NCBI GenBank assembly: GCA_028278325.1
Contig: JANQEO010000082.1
Location: forward strand, 1 to 47,877
Direction: 5' to 3'
From: Candidatus Binatia bacterium
Lineage (GTDB): Bacteria > Desulfobacterota > Binatia > UBA1149 > JAJCZL01
Length of the DNA: 47,877 nucleotides
Shown piece after piece: positions 14,918 to 23,270 of this stretch (positions are counted from its first letter, which is position 1; each line of letters starts with the position of its first letter). The notes under the pieces are model-generated. The model saw nothing but the letters and a program-made list of their open reading frames with translations, searched no databases and was not told the origin of the DNA. The translations under genes were made by a program, and so were the position numbers.

Positions 14918-17551
14918 ATGCGATCAAAATACAAATGCCGCGCGCTCCTCGCCGGCCTCCTCGTGGTTCTCACGGCCGGCCCAGCTCACGCCGCGATCAA
15001 TGCCAGCACTGCAGACGACGTCTGCGAGCCGGCCGAAGATCCGTGCGTGGTTACGCAGACGGTCATCATTGAGTTCGGCTCCACTCTCGATTTCGGCCTG
15101 CGCACCCTCAATGTAACCGGTGGCGGCAAGTTCGACTTCGAGGACGGCTCCGCAACGATTCTCGCCGGCAACATCAACATCTCGGTCTCGGGAACGGGTC
15201 TTAAAGTTCGCAAGAGCGTTGCCGGCGAGTTCATCGGTGGAGATGCCACCATCTCGGCTCGACGGGCATGCTCGGGTGACGACGTTACTCCATGCCTGTT
15301 CGATAGCGGTTGCGCCAACCTCGGCCTGGGCACCTGCAGCGCCGGCCCCGAGGGCACTCTGATCATCGACGGAAAGATCCAGGGTACCGGTAAGTTCGAG
15401 CCGGCCTTCGTGTCCTTGGATTCCGCCGGCGACATGACGATCAAGCGGCCGATCGAGATGAGCGCCACCGGCGCCGACGCCGATTCGGGCTTTCTCGAGA
15501 TCACTTCCAGCAAGGGGTCGGTCACCATCGAGAAGCTGGTGGATCTCAAGGGGGGCTCGGCAAGCACTGGAGGTGACATCGACATCTTCGCCGACCTCGA
15601 CATCACGCTCATGGATGTCGTTACGGCTGCCTCGACCAACGGCGAAGACGCCGAAGGCGGGGTCATAACGATCGAAGCGGGACGTGACGTCTTCATCCAC
15701 GACGATATCAACGCCAACGGAGGCTCCTTCCAGGGCGGCGACATTGCCATTGATGCATTCCGCGACGTCATGGTCGATGGCGTGTCAGGCAACCGCGCTA
15801 ACATCAGCGTCAGTGCACAGACCTTTTTCGACGAGTTCGGTGAGGCTTTCGGCGGTGACGGTGGTTTCCTCGACATCACTGCCGGGCGTAATCTCAACTT
15901 TGGCCAGTTCTCTAGACTCGAGGGCGATGGCGCGGCGCCTGAAGGCGAGGGTGGCGAGTTGGGCGTTTTCTCCGACGGGGGAGACATAACGTTCGGTGGC
16001 GATTTCTTTTCTCGTGGCCTCGGCAGCTTCGGTGGCGGCGGCAATATCGAGATGGATGCTTTCCAGACTCTCACTCTAGGCGCTACGGCCAAGATCGACG
16101 TGACGGCCGGCGATGCAGGCGCGGGCGCGGTCGAGTTGCTATCGTCCAATGACATCGTCACTCAATCGGGTTCTCTCATCGATGCGTCGGCCGGTGGAAT
16201 CGGTTTCGGCGGCAGCGTGGAGATAGACGGCACCGGGATAACCTTGGGCGGAGAGATCGACGCCAGCGGTACTCCCATAGTGACCTTCAACGGCATCATC
16301 GACATCGACGGTTGTGAGGTCGAAGTACTCGGAACCAGCGAAATCAAGAACAACGGTGGTTCGGGATCGACCATCATCGCGGGACGTGGGTTGGTCGAGC
16401 CCAACCCGATCATCGTCCGTACCGGCTCTTTGTTCAGTGCCACCGGTGGTAACGGGCTGAACAGGATCGAATATCTCGACGCCGGCTTCCCTCCCATCAT
16501 CGAGTTGAGCGCGGACTTCGACCCTCCTGCCGATGAGATCGTCAATCAGGTTCTCGTGCACTGCCCGGCATGCGGCAACGTTCTGCTGGACGCCGGCGAG
16601 ACTTGCGACGACGGCAACTTCGCAAACGGCGACGGATGTAGCTCGGACTGCCAGCTCGAGAGCTGCATAGCCCAGAGCATCGATTATCCGGCCCAGCCGT
16701 TGTGCAACGATGACAACGACTGTACCGACGACACCTGCAACACCACGACCGGAAACTGCGATCACGTCATCGATTGCAACGACGGTGTCCCGTGTACCGT
16801 TGATCAGTGTGTCGGCACGTCCTGTACGCATACGCCGGACCACGGCTCTTGCGACGATACCAGTCCATGTACGGACGACACCTGTGACCTGGTAGCTGGT
16901 TGCGTGTCCACGAACAATTCGGCGCCGTGTGCGGACGGGATGTTCTGCAACGGAAACGACACCTGCCAGAACGGAGCCTGCTCACTTCACGACGGTGATC
17001 CTTGTAGCGGGGCCCCGGAGTGCGGGTCGAGCGTATGCAACGAAGGCGGCGACACCTGTGAGTTCGTTGTTGCCGGCACCGCCTGTACCGACGACGGTAA
17101 CATCTGCACCGACGACCAGTGTGACGGCGCCGGAAACTGCGCCCACGTGCCGAACTCGGCTTCATGTGATGACGGTGACGCCTGTACGATCGATGACACA
17201 TGCAACGGCGGTGTGTGTGAAGGAACACCGCAGGGCGGATGTTCCGACGTGTGTGGGGATGGCGCGGTGTCCGGTGCAGAGGAATGCGATAACGGAACCG
17301 ACAACGGCGTGGTCGGCAACGCCTGCTCGGCCACCTGCACGTGGGTTCTTTGCGGTCGCCCCACCGGAGGAGACGATGCAACGGCGACTGACTCGCTATT
17401 TGTCCTGGAAGCCGGGGTCGGCGCCAGGGTTTGCGACCTTTGCATTTGTGACGTCACCGGCGATGGCCAGACGAACTCCAGCGACGCGCTGAGCGTGATA
17501 CGGAACGCCGTCGGGATTCCTGTCCCGTTTTCCTGTCCCGCCTGTTTCTGA
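14918..17551 (+). CDS. Large secreted beta-helix protein with Cys-rich repeats and dockerin-like C-terminus
   Basis: This protein of about 877 residues starts at ATG 14918 (GGAG upstream) with a signal peptide ending AGPAHA. Residues of roughly 40-530 are repetitive beta strands rich in G, D and I (such as GDIDIFADLDITLMD, GGVITIEAGRDVFIHDD and GGDIAIDAFRDVMVDG), a right-handed beta-helix or adhesin-like pattern. Next comes a Myxococcus-type cysteine-rich repeat (CGNVLLDAGETCDDGN...CSSDC), then about 200 residues of disulphide-rich C-N-D-D-N-D-C-T-D-D-T-C-type repeats. The C-terminus has a dockerin-like calcium loop (CDVTGDGQTNSSDALSVIRNAVG). It is probably a surface-exposed or released protein; ligand unknown. 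Confidence 0.8.
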   Translation: MRSKYKCRALLAGLLVVLTAGPAHAAINASTADDVCEPAEDPCVVTQTVIIEFGSTLDFGLRTLNVTGGGKFDFEDGSATILAGNINISVSGTGLKVRKSVAGEFIGGDATISARRACSGDDVTPCLFDSGCANLGLGTCSAGPEGTLIIDGKIQGTGKFEPAFVSLDSAGDMTIKRPIEMSATGADADSGFLEITSSKGSVTIEKLVDLKGGSASTGGDIDIFADLDITLMDVVTAASTNGEDAEGGVITIEAGRDVFIHDDINANGGSFQGGDIAIDAFRDVMVDGVSGNRANISVSAQTFFDEFGEAFGGDGGFLDITAGRNLNFGQFSRLEGDGAAPEGEGGELGVFSDGGDITFGGDFFSRGLGSFGGGGNIEMDAFQTLTLGATAKIDVTAGDAGAGAVELLSSNDIVTQSGSLIDASAGGIGFGGSVEIDGTGITLGGEIDASGTPIVTFNGIIDIDGCEVEVLGTSEIKNNGGSGSTIIAGRGLVEPNPIIVRTGSLFSATGGNGLNRIEYLDAGFPPIIELSADFDPPADEIVNQVLVHCPACGNVLLDAGETCDDGNFANGDGCSSDCQLESCIAQSIDYPAQPLCNDDNDCTDDTCNTTTGNCDHVIDCNDGVPCTVDQCVGTSCTHTPDHGSCDDTSPCTDDTCDLVAGCVSTNNSAPCADGMFCNGNDTCQNGACSLHDGDPCSGAPECGSSVCNEGGDTCEFVVAGTACTDDGNICTDDQCDGAGNCAHVPNSASCDDGDACTIDDTCNGGVCEGTPQGGCSDVCGDGAVSGAEECDNGTDNGVVGNACSATCTWVLCGRPTGGDDATATDSLFVLEAGVGARVCDLCICDVTGDGQTNSSDALSVIRNAVGIPVPFSCPACF

Positions 17552-17606
17552 TCGCCGATTGATTTTCGGTCGGCGGATCCCTACCCTCGAAAATCGAGGC
17601 TGAGGT

Positions 17607-17882
17607 GTGCCACGTGCGTGGGGATACATCGTTGTTCTGGTTGCGGTTCTAGTGGGCGCGGCGGCCCTGTTGTTGCCGACACCGGAACGCGTGGAGTTCG
17701 TAGAGGAGCAGGAGAAGAAGGTCGCCAAGCCTCCTGAGAGGCGCCCTCCCAAGCCCCGTGCGGCACCGAAGGCGGCTGCTCCGAAGCCGGCCAAGCCCAA
17801 GCCACCGGCCCCCAAGCCGAAATTCCCTTTCGCCGACACCACCAACGCTCCGAAAGTCTTACCGCCCAAGCCCGGGGGATGA
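17607..17882 (+). CDS. Small membrane-anchored Pro/Lys/Ala-rich protein
   Basis: This 91-residue protein starts at GTG 17607. It has one N-terminal membrane segment (WGYIVVLVAVLVGAAALLL), a short charged region VEFVEEQEKKVAKPPERR, and a proline/lysine/alanine-rich extension made of PKP and PAPKP units, like the periplasm-spanning linkers of TonB-type proteins but much shorter and without a TonB C-terminal domain. Its stop overlaps the ATG of tadA (ATGA), so the two are translationally coupled. A small hairpin CCTCG/CGAGG (17586-17600) sits just upstream. Function unknown. Confidence 0.7.
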   Translation: MPRAWGYIVVLVAVLVGAAALLLPTPERVEFVEEQEKKVAKPPERRPPKPRAAPKAAAPKPAKPKPPAPKPKFPFADTTNAPKVLPPKPGG

Positions 17883-18376
17883 TGCCAGGCTTGGTGGTTG
17901 GGGGCCCCGACGCGCAGCCGGACCCGCATCGGGATCGGCAGTGGATGCTCGAAGCGCTCGGCCAGGCGCGCTTGGCACGCGATGCTGGAGAAGTGCCGGT
18001 CGGCGCCGTGCTCGTAGTGGACGGCGAGGTGGTCGGGCGGGGCTTCAACGAGACGATCGGGTCGACGGATCCGACCGCCCATGCCGAGATCGTCGCCCTG
18101 CGCACCGGCGCATCCCGTTTGGGCAACTACCGCACCGGCGGTGTCTTGTACGTGACCCTCGAGCCGTGCCTGATGTGTATGGGGGCGATGGTTCAGGCGC
18201 GTGTAGACCGGCTAGTCTACGGAGCCGACGATCCCAAAGCGGGAGCAGCGTCTTCGCTTTACGCGATCGCCGACGACGAGAGGCTCAATCACGGCTTTGA
18301 CGTGAGCTCCGGTGTTCTTGCCGACGAAGCAGCCGAGTTGCTTCGTGATTTCTTCAAAGAGCGACGGCGGGGCTAG
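17879..18376 (+). CDS. tadA: tRNA adenosine(34) deaminase TadA
   Basis: This 165-residue zinc deaminase carries HAEIVALR (His ligand and catalytic Glu), then PCLMCMGAM with the two Cys ligands, and the YGADDPKAGAASS segment typical of TadA. It converts A34 to inosine in tRNA-Arg(ACG) so that it can read CGN codons. It overlaps the upstream small membrane protein by four bases and lies 79 bases upstream of a tRNA-Ser gene. Confidence 0.94.
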   Translation: MMPGLVVGGPDAQPDPHRDRQWMLEALGQARLARDAGEVPVGAVLVVDGEVVGRGFNETIGSTDPTAHAEIVALRTGASRLGNYRTGGVLYVTLEPCLMCMGAMVQARVDRLVYGADDPKAGAASSLYAIADDERLNHGFDVSSGVLADEAAELLRDFFKERRRG

Positions 18377-18455
18377 TCCCGTCTAGCGGGTGGGCGGCTT
18401 GCGTCCGCCGCCGGACACGGCTTAAACTTCCGCTTCCGTTTCAGACGCGGGCTGA

Positions 18456-18545
18456 GGAGAGGTGTCTGAGTCCGGTTGAAAGAGCACGACTCGAAATCGT
18501 GTGACCCTCCGGGGTCCGTGGGTTCAAATCCCACCCTCTCCGCCA
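18456..18545 (+). tRNA. tRNA-Ser(CGA)
   Basis: The 90-nt gene has an acceptor stem GGAGAGG/CCTCTCC, discriminator G and an encoded CCA at 18543-18545. The anticodon stem is CACGA/TCGTG with loop CTCGAAA, giving anticodon CGA (reads UCG). A long variable arm (GACCC...GGGTC type) marks it as class II serine tRNA. The T arm contains GGTTCAAATCC. Its 3' 60 bases are duplicated at 29077-29136, making this the integration target of a genomic island. Confidence 0.96.
18486..18545 (+). repeat. attL: 60-bp direct repeat inside tRNA-Ser
   Basis: The last 60 bases of the tRNA gene, from the anticodon stem to the encoded CCA, recur identically at 29077-29136. Sequence diverges directly on both sides of the repeat, as expected for an integrase core duplicated on insertion. 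The island lies to the right, and the tRNA stays complete here. Confidence 0.9.
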
Positions 18546-18580
18546 TTTCCCGGCTCATCTTGCCTACCGACGCTGCGACT

Positions 18581-18602
18581 TGATGGGACTTTGATGGGAC
18601 TT
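18581..18602 (+). repeat. Tandem 11-bp repeat near the left island end
   Basis: Two copies of TGATGGGACTT lie head to tail, 36 bases inside attL. A nearly identical pair occurs near the right end. Short tandem repeats of this type next to att cores are often integrase arm-type binding sites; that role is inferred. Confidence 0.7.
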
Positions 18603-18636
18603 TGGGCGGCCAGAACCTACCGCTGGCCATCGACAC

Positions 18637-19137
18637 GTGTTCTGGGCGTGGCCGGAGGAGTTCGACGATGCGCTTTCTCTCTGTTTACTTTCGTTCTCCC
18701 CACCTCAGGCTGATCTCAAGGAAGGCTCGAGCGCGCCGTTTGATCCGAGGGCCGCAAAGAAGAGTAAGCGTAGGCTTACCAGTGCTCGCGAGCGTGATCC
18801 GAAGTTTCGCTTCAATGTACTGCGCCGGTACGGTGCGCTCTGTGCAGTATGCGATTTGGACCAAGAGAAACTGCTGGAGGCTGCTCACATCGTAGCTAAA
18901 GAGTTCGAGGGTACGGATGACCCTCGCAACGGCCTGGTACTGTGCCGGAACCATCACCGAGCCTTCGACACTGGTATGTTCTGCTTTGATCCGAAAAGCA
19001 GCGAGGTGCAGCTAAGAAGCCCTTTCACGCGGGATGAGCTGAGAATCTCTCGCTCGTCTCTCGCGCATCTCGAGCACAGGCCAGCGGTGGAAGCACTCGA
19101 GATAGTGTTCGCCGCGTGGGTTCGAAGTTCTAAGTAG
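18637..19137 (+). CDS. HNH endonuclease, possibly N-terminally truncated
   Basis: This frame gives up to 166 residues from GTG 18637. The HNH domain spans about 55-125: FNVLRRYGALCAVCDLDQEKLLEAAHIVAKEF, then DDPRNGLVLCRNHHRAFDTGMFCFDP. Cys pairs and AAHI...N..HH..F are the metal/catalytic signature of the HNH_2-type restriction-like nucleases. Full-length relatives carry a longer N-terminal domain; the first 50 residues here (FWAWPEEFDDALSL...) show nothing recognisable and the GTG has no strong ribosome site, so this may be a C-terminal fragment. It is the first island gene. A degraded second copy of its C-terminus lies at 25200-25302. Confidence 0.75.
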   Translation: MFWAWPEEFDDALSLCLLSFSPPQADLKEGSSAPFDPRAAKKSKRRLTSARERDPKFRFNVLRRYGALCAVCDLDQEKLLEAAHIVAKEFEGTDDPRNGLVLCRNHHRAFDTGMFCFDPKSSEVQLRSPFTRDELRISRSSLAHLEHRPAVEALEIVFAAWVRSSK

Positions 19138-19240
19138 ACTTTGGGGTCGTAGCTGGGCGATAGTACCGATGCCGCCGAGGAGACTATGTTGTAACACCGC
19201 CATTTGGCCAGGCAGCGGCTAGGCGGGCTGGAGGTGTACA

Positions 19241-19888
19241 ATGCAAAGACTCACCCTTACCGATGTAATCAAGTATGGATACGGGGGCGCACTACTAACC
19301 GGATTGTCGGCCATTGTGGCGCCAAGCGAGGTCGAAACGATAATCGCGGCACTCGGTGCGGTTGCAACCCCCATAGTCATTTTGGCTATTGGAGCATGCG
19401 TCTATGTAATGCACCGGTACGTGGTGGGGGAGTTCGTGATCTATCCGGCTACGCACGCGATCCACTGGGCACTCAACCGGTCCATACTTCGACGCGCGCG
19501 TGTACGCCACGTAACTGCATTTCTGAGCGAGCTCGGACTTCCATTTGGTGAGCGGCGGCTCGCGTACACGGAGATCAGGAGAGACCTGTTCAAGGGCGAT
19601 ACACAAAGGCGCATTGACCTGTCCCATGCTGAGGCGCACGTACTCTGGTTGACCTTTGTGCTAGGCCTGCTGGCTACGTCGTGGCTCTACATCTACGACG
19701 AAACTCGGATCGGTGTTCGTCTCGCTCTGCTGATCTTTTCATTGTTCGCGGGTTTCGGTGGCCTAGTCCTAGACATCAGCCTACACCAGAGGGAGGGACG
19801 GTTACTTGAACATAGCCTCGGTGTGGAGTGCGTTAAGAAGTTCCTCGCATCGCGAGGCTTCCGTGTTGTAGGCGAGAGTGCCTCGTAG
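19241..19888 (+). CDS. Four-TM membrane protein of unknown function
   Basis: This 215-residue protein starts at ATG 19241 after CTGGAGGTG. Hydrophobic segments lie at about residues 12-28 and 34-58 (ALGAVATPIVILAIGACVYVMH), then a soluble stretch of about 70 residues with IRRDLFKGDTQRRIDLSHAEAHVLWL, then two more segments near 128-148 and 155-178. A short basic C-terminal tail (CVKKFLASRGFRVVGESAS) follows. I do not recognise the family. The lipoprotein phosphoesterase gene starts 84 bases downstream on the same strand, so the two may act together. Confidence 0.75.
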   Translation: MQRLTLTDVIKYGYGGALLTGLSAIVAPSEVETIIAALGAVATPIVILAIGACVYVMHRYVVGEFVIYPATHAIHWALNRSILRRARVRHVTAFLSELGLPFGERRLAYTEIRRDLFKGDTQRRIDLSHAEAHVLWLTFVLGLLATSWLYIYDETRIGVRLALLIFSLFAGFGGLVLDISLHQREGRLLEHSLGVECVKKFLASRGFRVVGESAS

Positions 19889-19972
19889 CGAGCAGATGCG
19901 TGGTGCTGCATCACCGGCCCGCCCCTGTTCTGTTTCGCTCTGGAGTATATTCGTTCGCGTGGGAGAGACTCT

Positions 19973-21586
19973 ATGAAGATCACCTATATGGCATTAGTCG
20001 CATTTCTTGTCTCTGGATGCGCTGCCAAGGTTGTATCGATAGACAGTAATGACACGGTCAGCGCGGAGACAGCCGCAAGCGCCGATGTGTACTTCGTCGC
20101 GGACAACCAGGTGCATATATACAACGGCTTCGCGTATCCTGTTGAGAACTACCTTTCCGACAAGATTTCCGGCGTCGCGGTCCGACCACCTCAGACTGCT
20201 GTATTTGCGCCGTTTGCCTACAAGGCTTTTTTGAAAGGGCTCTCGCAGAGTCCCCTCCTTATTCATCTTGGCGATGGCGCCGATGTGTCATGCCAGCAGG
20301 AGCTGAATCGCTTCTTTGATGCTATGGAGGGTTTCTCGGGCCCTTGGGTATTCGTTCCAGGCAATCACGACGGTTTCTATACAGGTAACTCCCAGTACAA
20401 CAGCACTAACACGGGGGAGTGGGATCATGCCTGTGTCGACAAGCGCCTGGACAAAACGGACGCTATCGTATCCTACCTACATCGTCGCTTTGGGCGGGTA
20501 GTTAGCAAGTCGAACATCGATGGATCGCAGATCGTACAAGGGACGTGGACAACCGGAGCAGTCGACGGGAGTTACCTTGCAAGTATCAAGAGCGATCCCG
20601 ACGAGGCGCACAGATCATACATTATCCAGCGGGTTACCATCGGGCTTCAAGGTAGTGAGCGTGTGGAGATAGTAATTCTGGACACATCTCACTACAGAAA
20701 CCCACCCAAGTATAGGAATGTTGCGCTCCCAGGTGGACGCAAGATCGCTGGGTTTACGGGCGAGATTCTCAAAGAACAGATGGACGTTGCTACTGAATGG
20801 TTGTCTGAAGCAAAGGGAGCAGCCCTAGTTCTCATCGCGGGTCATCATCCGCTGAAGCGATCAGCACTCACAGCCGATGGTCTGGCTTGGTATGGAGGCA
20901 CGACTTGGCTTAGGAGGACGATGGAGAAGTACGACGTCGCGGGCTACGTATCGGCGCATACTCACAAGGGCGGAAGCCGGGAAATCTGGGACGGTAAGAC
21001 AGAATGGAACGTCGCCTCTCTTGTTGATTGGCCGTTAGGGATGCGAGCGATGTGGCTTGGGGATAATGGGCTCGAGGGTTTCAGAGAGGTTCTTTTTGTT
21101 GACGATGAAACGCCCCAAGGGATTTCGGGGAAGTGTGGCGACAGCGCCGGATGGAAGTTTCAGAAAGAAGACTTTCATTACTATACAAGATATCGAGACC
21201 AGAAGCTCACAGGGCCCACCGGAAAATATATGCAACACTACCTGTTGGTCGCCGAGCTAATCAGTCTGGTCGAGGCGGTTGACAGGTTGGATTCGACCCG
21301 GAAGTACTCGACTTTGGTTAGTGAGCAGCGGCGGTTTATCGCCGGCGCCATTCATAAATTCTACCAGCGACGTGATACTGAATCAGAAGGCGAGATTGAA
21401 GATTTACACCCCAGGTTGGAATCAACAATGAAAGCCTTGGAGGCGCTGGTTGATGCAGCGACCGGGAAAGAGCTGGTCACGGCGAACAGGTACTTCTGGT
21501 GTCAGTTATGGTGGGCGGCAAAAGAGGACGCTCAGAGACAATGGGACGTGGACAACGTTACAGGGCATCGACGAAGATGGGACTAA
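19973..21586 (+). CDS. Lipoprotein metallophosphoesterase
   Basis: This 537-residue protein has a lipoprotein signal (ALVAFLVSGC, acylated Cys16) and a calcineurin-like phosphoesterase domain (about 38-350). Motifs in order are VADNQ (Asp44/Gln46), HLGDG (Asp101), PGNHD (Asn131/His132), AGHHP (His291/His292) and SAHTH (His329/His331), a full set of metal ligands. The first motif is D-x-Q rather than D-x-H. The C-terminal 170 residues are helical (TRKYSTLVSEQRRFIAGAIHKFYQRR) with no known domain. It should face the periplasm, tethered to a membrane. The substrate (nucleotide, lipid or phosphoprotein) is unknown. It is flanked by two predicted membrane proteins inside the island. Confidence 0.85.
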   Translation: MKITYMALVAFLVSGCAAKVVSIDSNDTVSAETAASADVYFVADNQVHIYNGFAYPVENYLSDKISGVAVRPPQTAVFAPFAYKAFLKGLSQSPLLIHLGDGADVSCQQELNRFFDAMEGFSGPWVFVPGNHDGFYTGNSQYNSTNTGEWDHACVDKRLDKTDAIVSYLHRRFGRVVSKSNIDGSQIVQGTWTTGAVDGSYLASIKSDPDEAHRSYIIQRVTIGLQGSERVEIVILDTSHYRNPPKYRNVALPGGRKIAGFTGEILKEQMDVATEWLSEAKGAALVLIAGHHPLKRSALTADGLAWYGGTTWLRRTMEKYDVAGYVSAHTHKGGSREIWDGKTEWNVASLVDWPLGMRAMWLGDNGLEGFREVLFVDDETPQGISGKCGDSAGWKFQKEDFHYYTRYRDQKLTGPTGKYMQHYLLVAELISLVEAVDRLDSTRKYSTLVSEQRRFIAGAIHKFYQRRDTESEGEIEDLHPRLESTMKALEALVDAATGKELVTANRYFWCQLWWAAKEDAQRQWDVDNVTGHRRRWD

Positions 21587-21721
21587 CTCATCCTTGTCTA
21601 CGTCGCACTGCTGCTAAGGTATATGACTATCAAGGCTTGCGTTTCGATGGTCGGCACTCGCCCGTCAACGAAGCTCTGATGCCAGCTCTAGTGATTGTGC
21701 CCAGCGCCGAACGTTGAGCGC

Positions 21722-22252
21722 ATGAACTACGAGTTACTTGTCGCCGTCTCTGCGATCGGCATATCGGTTATTTCGCTAGTGGTGTCGATATTCTTTAGTT
21801 TACAGGCGCGCAAGCACGACCGTAAATCGGTATTGCCATATCCAGACCTGTACAAAGGGGATTACGAGGACGACCTGCTAGTCGAGTTGCGTAACCGAGG
21901 TATTGGGCCGATGATCGTGAAGTCAGTAACAGCACGATACGAAGAACGTTGCGGCTCACTTGTCGATCTCATGCCTGATTCCCCTCCAGGCTTTCACTTC
22001 GTAAACTTTGCGCACATAGAGGCCGAGCGTTCGGTGTTGCCAGGCGAAGCAATCGTGCTGCTAGATGCAGAGATTGATCTCGACGAGCCGTCCGAGATTG
22101 CGTATCGTGATGAGCTACGCAGAGTCTTGAGCGGCTGCAGCGTCGATGTGGAGTATACGGATGTGTACCGCTCGAAGTTTAGCGTCTATCGGTCAAATTG
22201 TTCTTGGTTTGGCCGCCATGTGGAATGTAGGGAGCGGCGCGACTCGGAGTAG
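21722..22252 (+). CDS. Single-TM protein with small beta domain
   Basis: This protein of about 176 residues starts at ATG 21722 (MNYELLVAVSAIGISVISLVVSIFFSLQ), giving one N-terminal membrane segment followed by the basic stop RKHDRK. The soluble part contains ELRNRGIGPMIVKSVTARYE, LLDAEIDLDEPSE and VDVEYTDVYRSKFSVYR. That pattern is familiar from uncharacterised membrane-anchored proteins with a compact beta domain. Topology predicts the domain in the cytoplasm. It follows the phosphoesterase by about 135 bases. Family and role unknown. Confidence 0.7.
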   Translation: MNYELLVAVSAIGISVISLVVSIFFSLQARKHDRKSVLPYPDLYKGDYEDDLLVELRNRGIGPMIVKSVTARYEERCGSLVDLMPDSPPGFHFVNFAHIEAERSVLPGEAIVLLDAEIDLDEPSEIAYRDELRRVLSGCSVDVEYTDVYRSKFSVYRSNCSWFGRHVECRERRDSE

Positions 22253-22784
22253 GCGGTAGCGGGGGCGTTTTACGGGTACATACCAGGATTGCGTCTTCCC
22301 AGATATCAGGCCGCGGAAAGCTAGCCGCGTGCCCCCGATGCTGCACTAGTGCAGATGTTGGCCTGGTTGTGCTTAGTGACGCAGTGGCGGTGTCGATCCG
22401 CCTTGATTCACGGGCGCATGAACTGCGCCGCCGCGGGTGTTTCTCTCTCCTCCCCGCTGGGATGAATGCTATGCAACGAGGTCGTAGCCGCAGCCGGCGC
22501 TCGTGATGGCGTCGTCATCCGTGCTGTACAGCTATACGATTACCAACGGGTCACTTTTGACCGCAGCTGCGCCGCGGCTTGGCTGGCCCCGCACCTTGGT
22601 TGATTTGCATGCATTGCGGCGGTTCTGCGTGTGCTCGAGTCTGGCCTGGCGCAGCGTGGCAGCCATTCAGTTAGCTAAAACACTGATTATATGGGCTTTT
22701 CGAGGATGAGGCCGACTGCTAAGCAGTGCCGAAATGGGCATCTGGTTGTCTTGAGTTTGTTAATATATACATTAACATCAGGGC
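22253..22784. other. 532-bp intergenic region, no convincing gene
   Basis: A perfect 14-bp palindrome CTGCACTAGTGCAG is at 22341-22354, and the operator-like repeat of the next operon is at its right end. A 68-codon frame (22503-22709) has no ribosome site or recognisable features and was not called. The remainder shows no clear structure. Confidence 0.5.
22758..22777. promoter_or_regulatory. Operator-like palindrome upstream of the toxin-antitoxin-chaperone operon
   Basis: TGTTAAT and ATTAACA are perfect 7-bp arms around a 6-bp AT-rich centre, ending 7 bases before the GTG of the toxin gene. The position and symmetry fit an autoregulatory site of the helix-turn-helix antitoxin encoded downstream. 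The AT-rich centre may contain the -10 region. Binding is inferred. Confidence 0.6.
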
Positions 22785-23270
22785 GTGGCTGAGCCATGGT
22801 GGCAGGTGTTGGTAGAGGCCGGGTTGCTTGTCTCGATCGGAGACGAGTTCCGCGGGCCTAAGCGGTTCATCTACGCGCTGGTTTTAGACGATGCGTGCGA
22901 CGCTGGGGAGTTCCTTGAGAACCTATCCACTAGAGCGAAGGCTGTTTATCGGCGCTTACTACGTCACCACGCTAGCGAGGGCATAATACGCAATGCCGAA
23001 AAGTATAAGTATCTGAAATCAAGTGATCCAACCGCGTCGGGATTGTATGAGTACAAGGATAACCAGTCCCAGACCCGACTTCTTCATACGGTGGATAAAG
23101 ACGGGCTCGTGATCTTGTTGCTCGGAGTAGAAGGTAAGAAGGAAAACAAGCTAAAAGCCGGCGCTGTGGATCGAGCGAAGCGATGTCGCGACGAGTATGC
23201 GCGACGACGAGATAAGATAGTGAGTTCAAAAGTGCCGTCACCAACGGGTCGAAAACGGAGAAGAAGGTGA
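22785..23270 (+). CDS. RelE/HigB-like toxin of a toxin-antitoxin-chaperone system
   Basis: This protein of about 161 residues begins at GTG 22785. The central-to-C-terminal part GLYEYKDNQSQTRLLHTVDKDGLVILLLGVEGKKENKLKAGAVDRAKRCRDEYARRR follows the RelE/HigB (Gp49-like) pattern: strand E-x-R, strand RLLH, strand IVLL-G, K-K, then a helix with AVDRAKR. It is longer than a typical HigB (about 110 residues), with an N-terminal extension that includes GEFLENLSTRAKAVYRRLLRHHASEG. Such toxins cleave mRNA in the ribosome. The stop overlaps the antitoxin GTG (GTGA). The family is inferred by pattern; the operon order supports it. Confidence 0.75.
   Translation: MAEPWWQVLVEAGLLVSIGDEFRGPKRFIYALVLDDACDAGEFLENLSTRAKAVYRRLLRHHASEGIIRNAEKYKYLKSSDPTASGLYEYKDNQSQTRLLHTVDKDGLVILLLGVEGKKENKLKAGAVDRAKRCRDEYARRRDKIVSSKVPSPTGRKRRRR

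Noticed and set aside
14986..16161. Antisense frame of 391 codons in the cysteine-rich protein gene
   Set aside because: Low-complexity (Ser/Pro/Met-rich) and opposite the repeat-rich secreted protein; not a gene.
18546..18636. Integrase remnant between the tRNA and the HNH gene
   Set aside because: Only about 90 bases, containing the tandem repeats; no recombinase-like peptide in any frame.
22503..22709. 68-codon frame in the gap before the TAC operon
   Set aside because: No ribosome site, no hydrophobic or domain pattern; probably chance.
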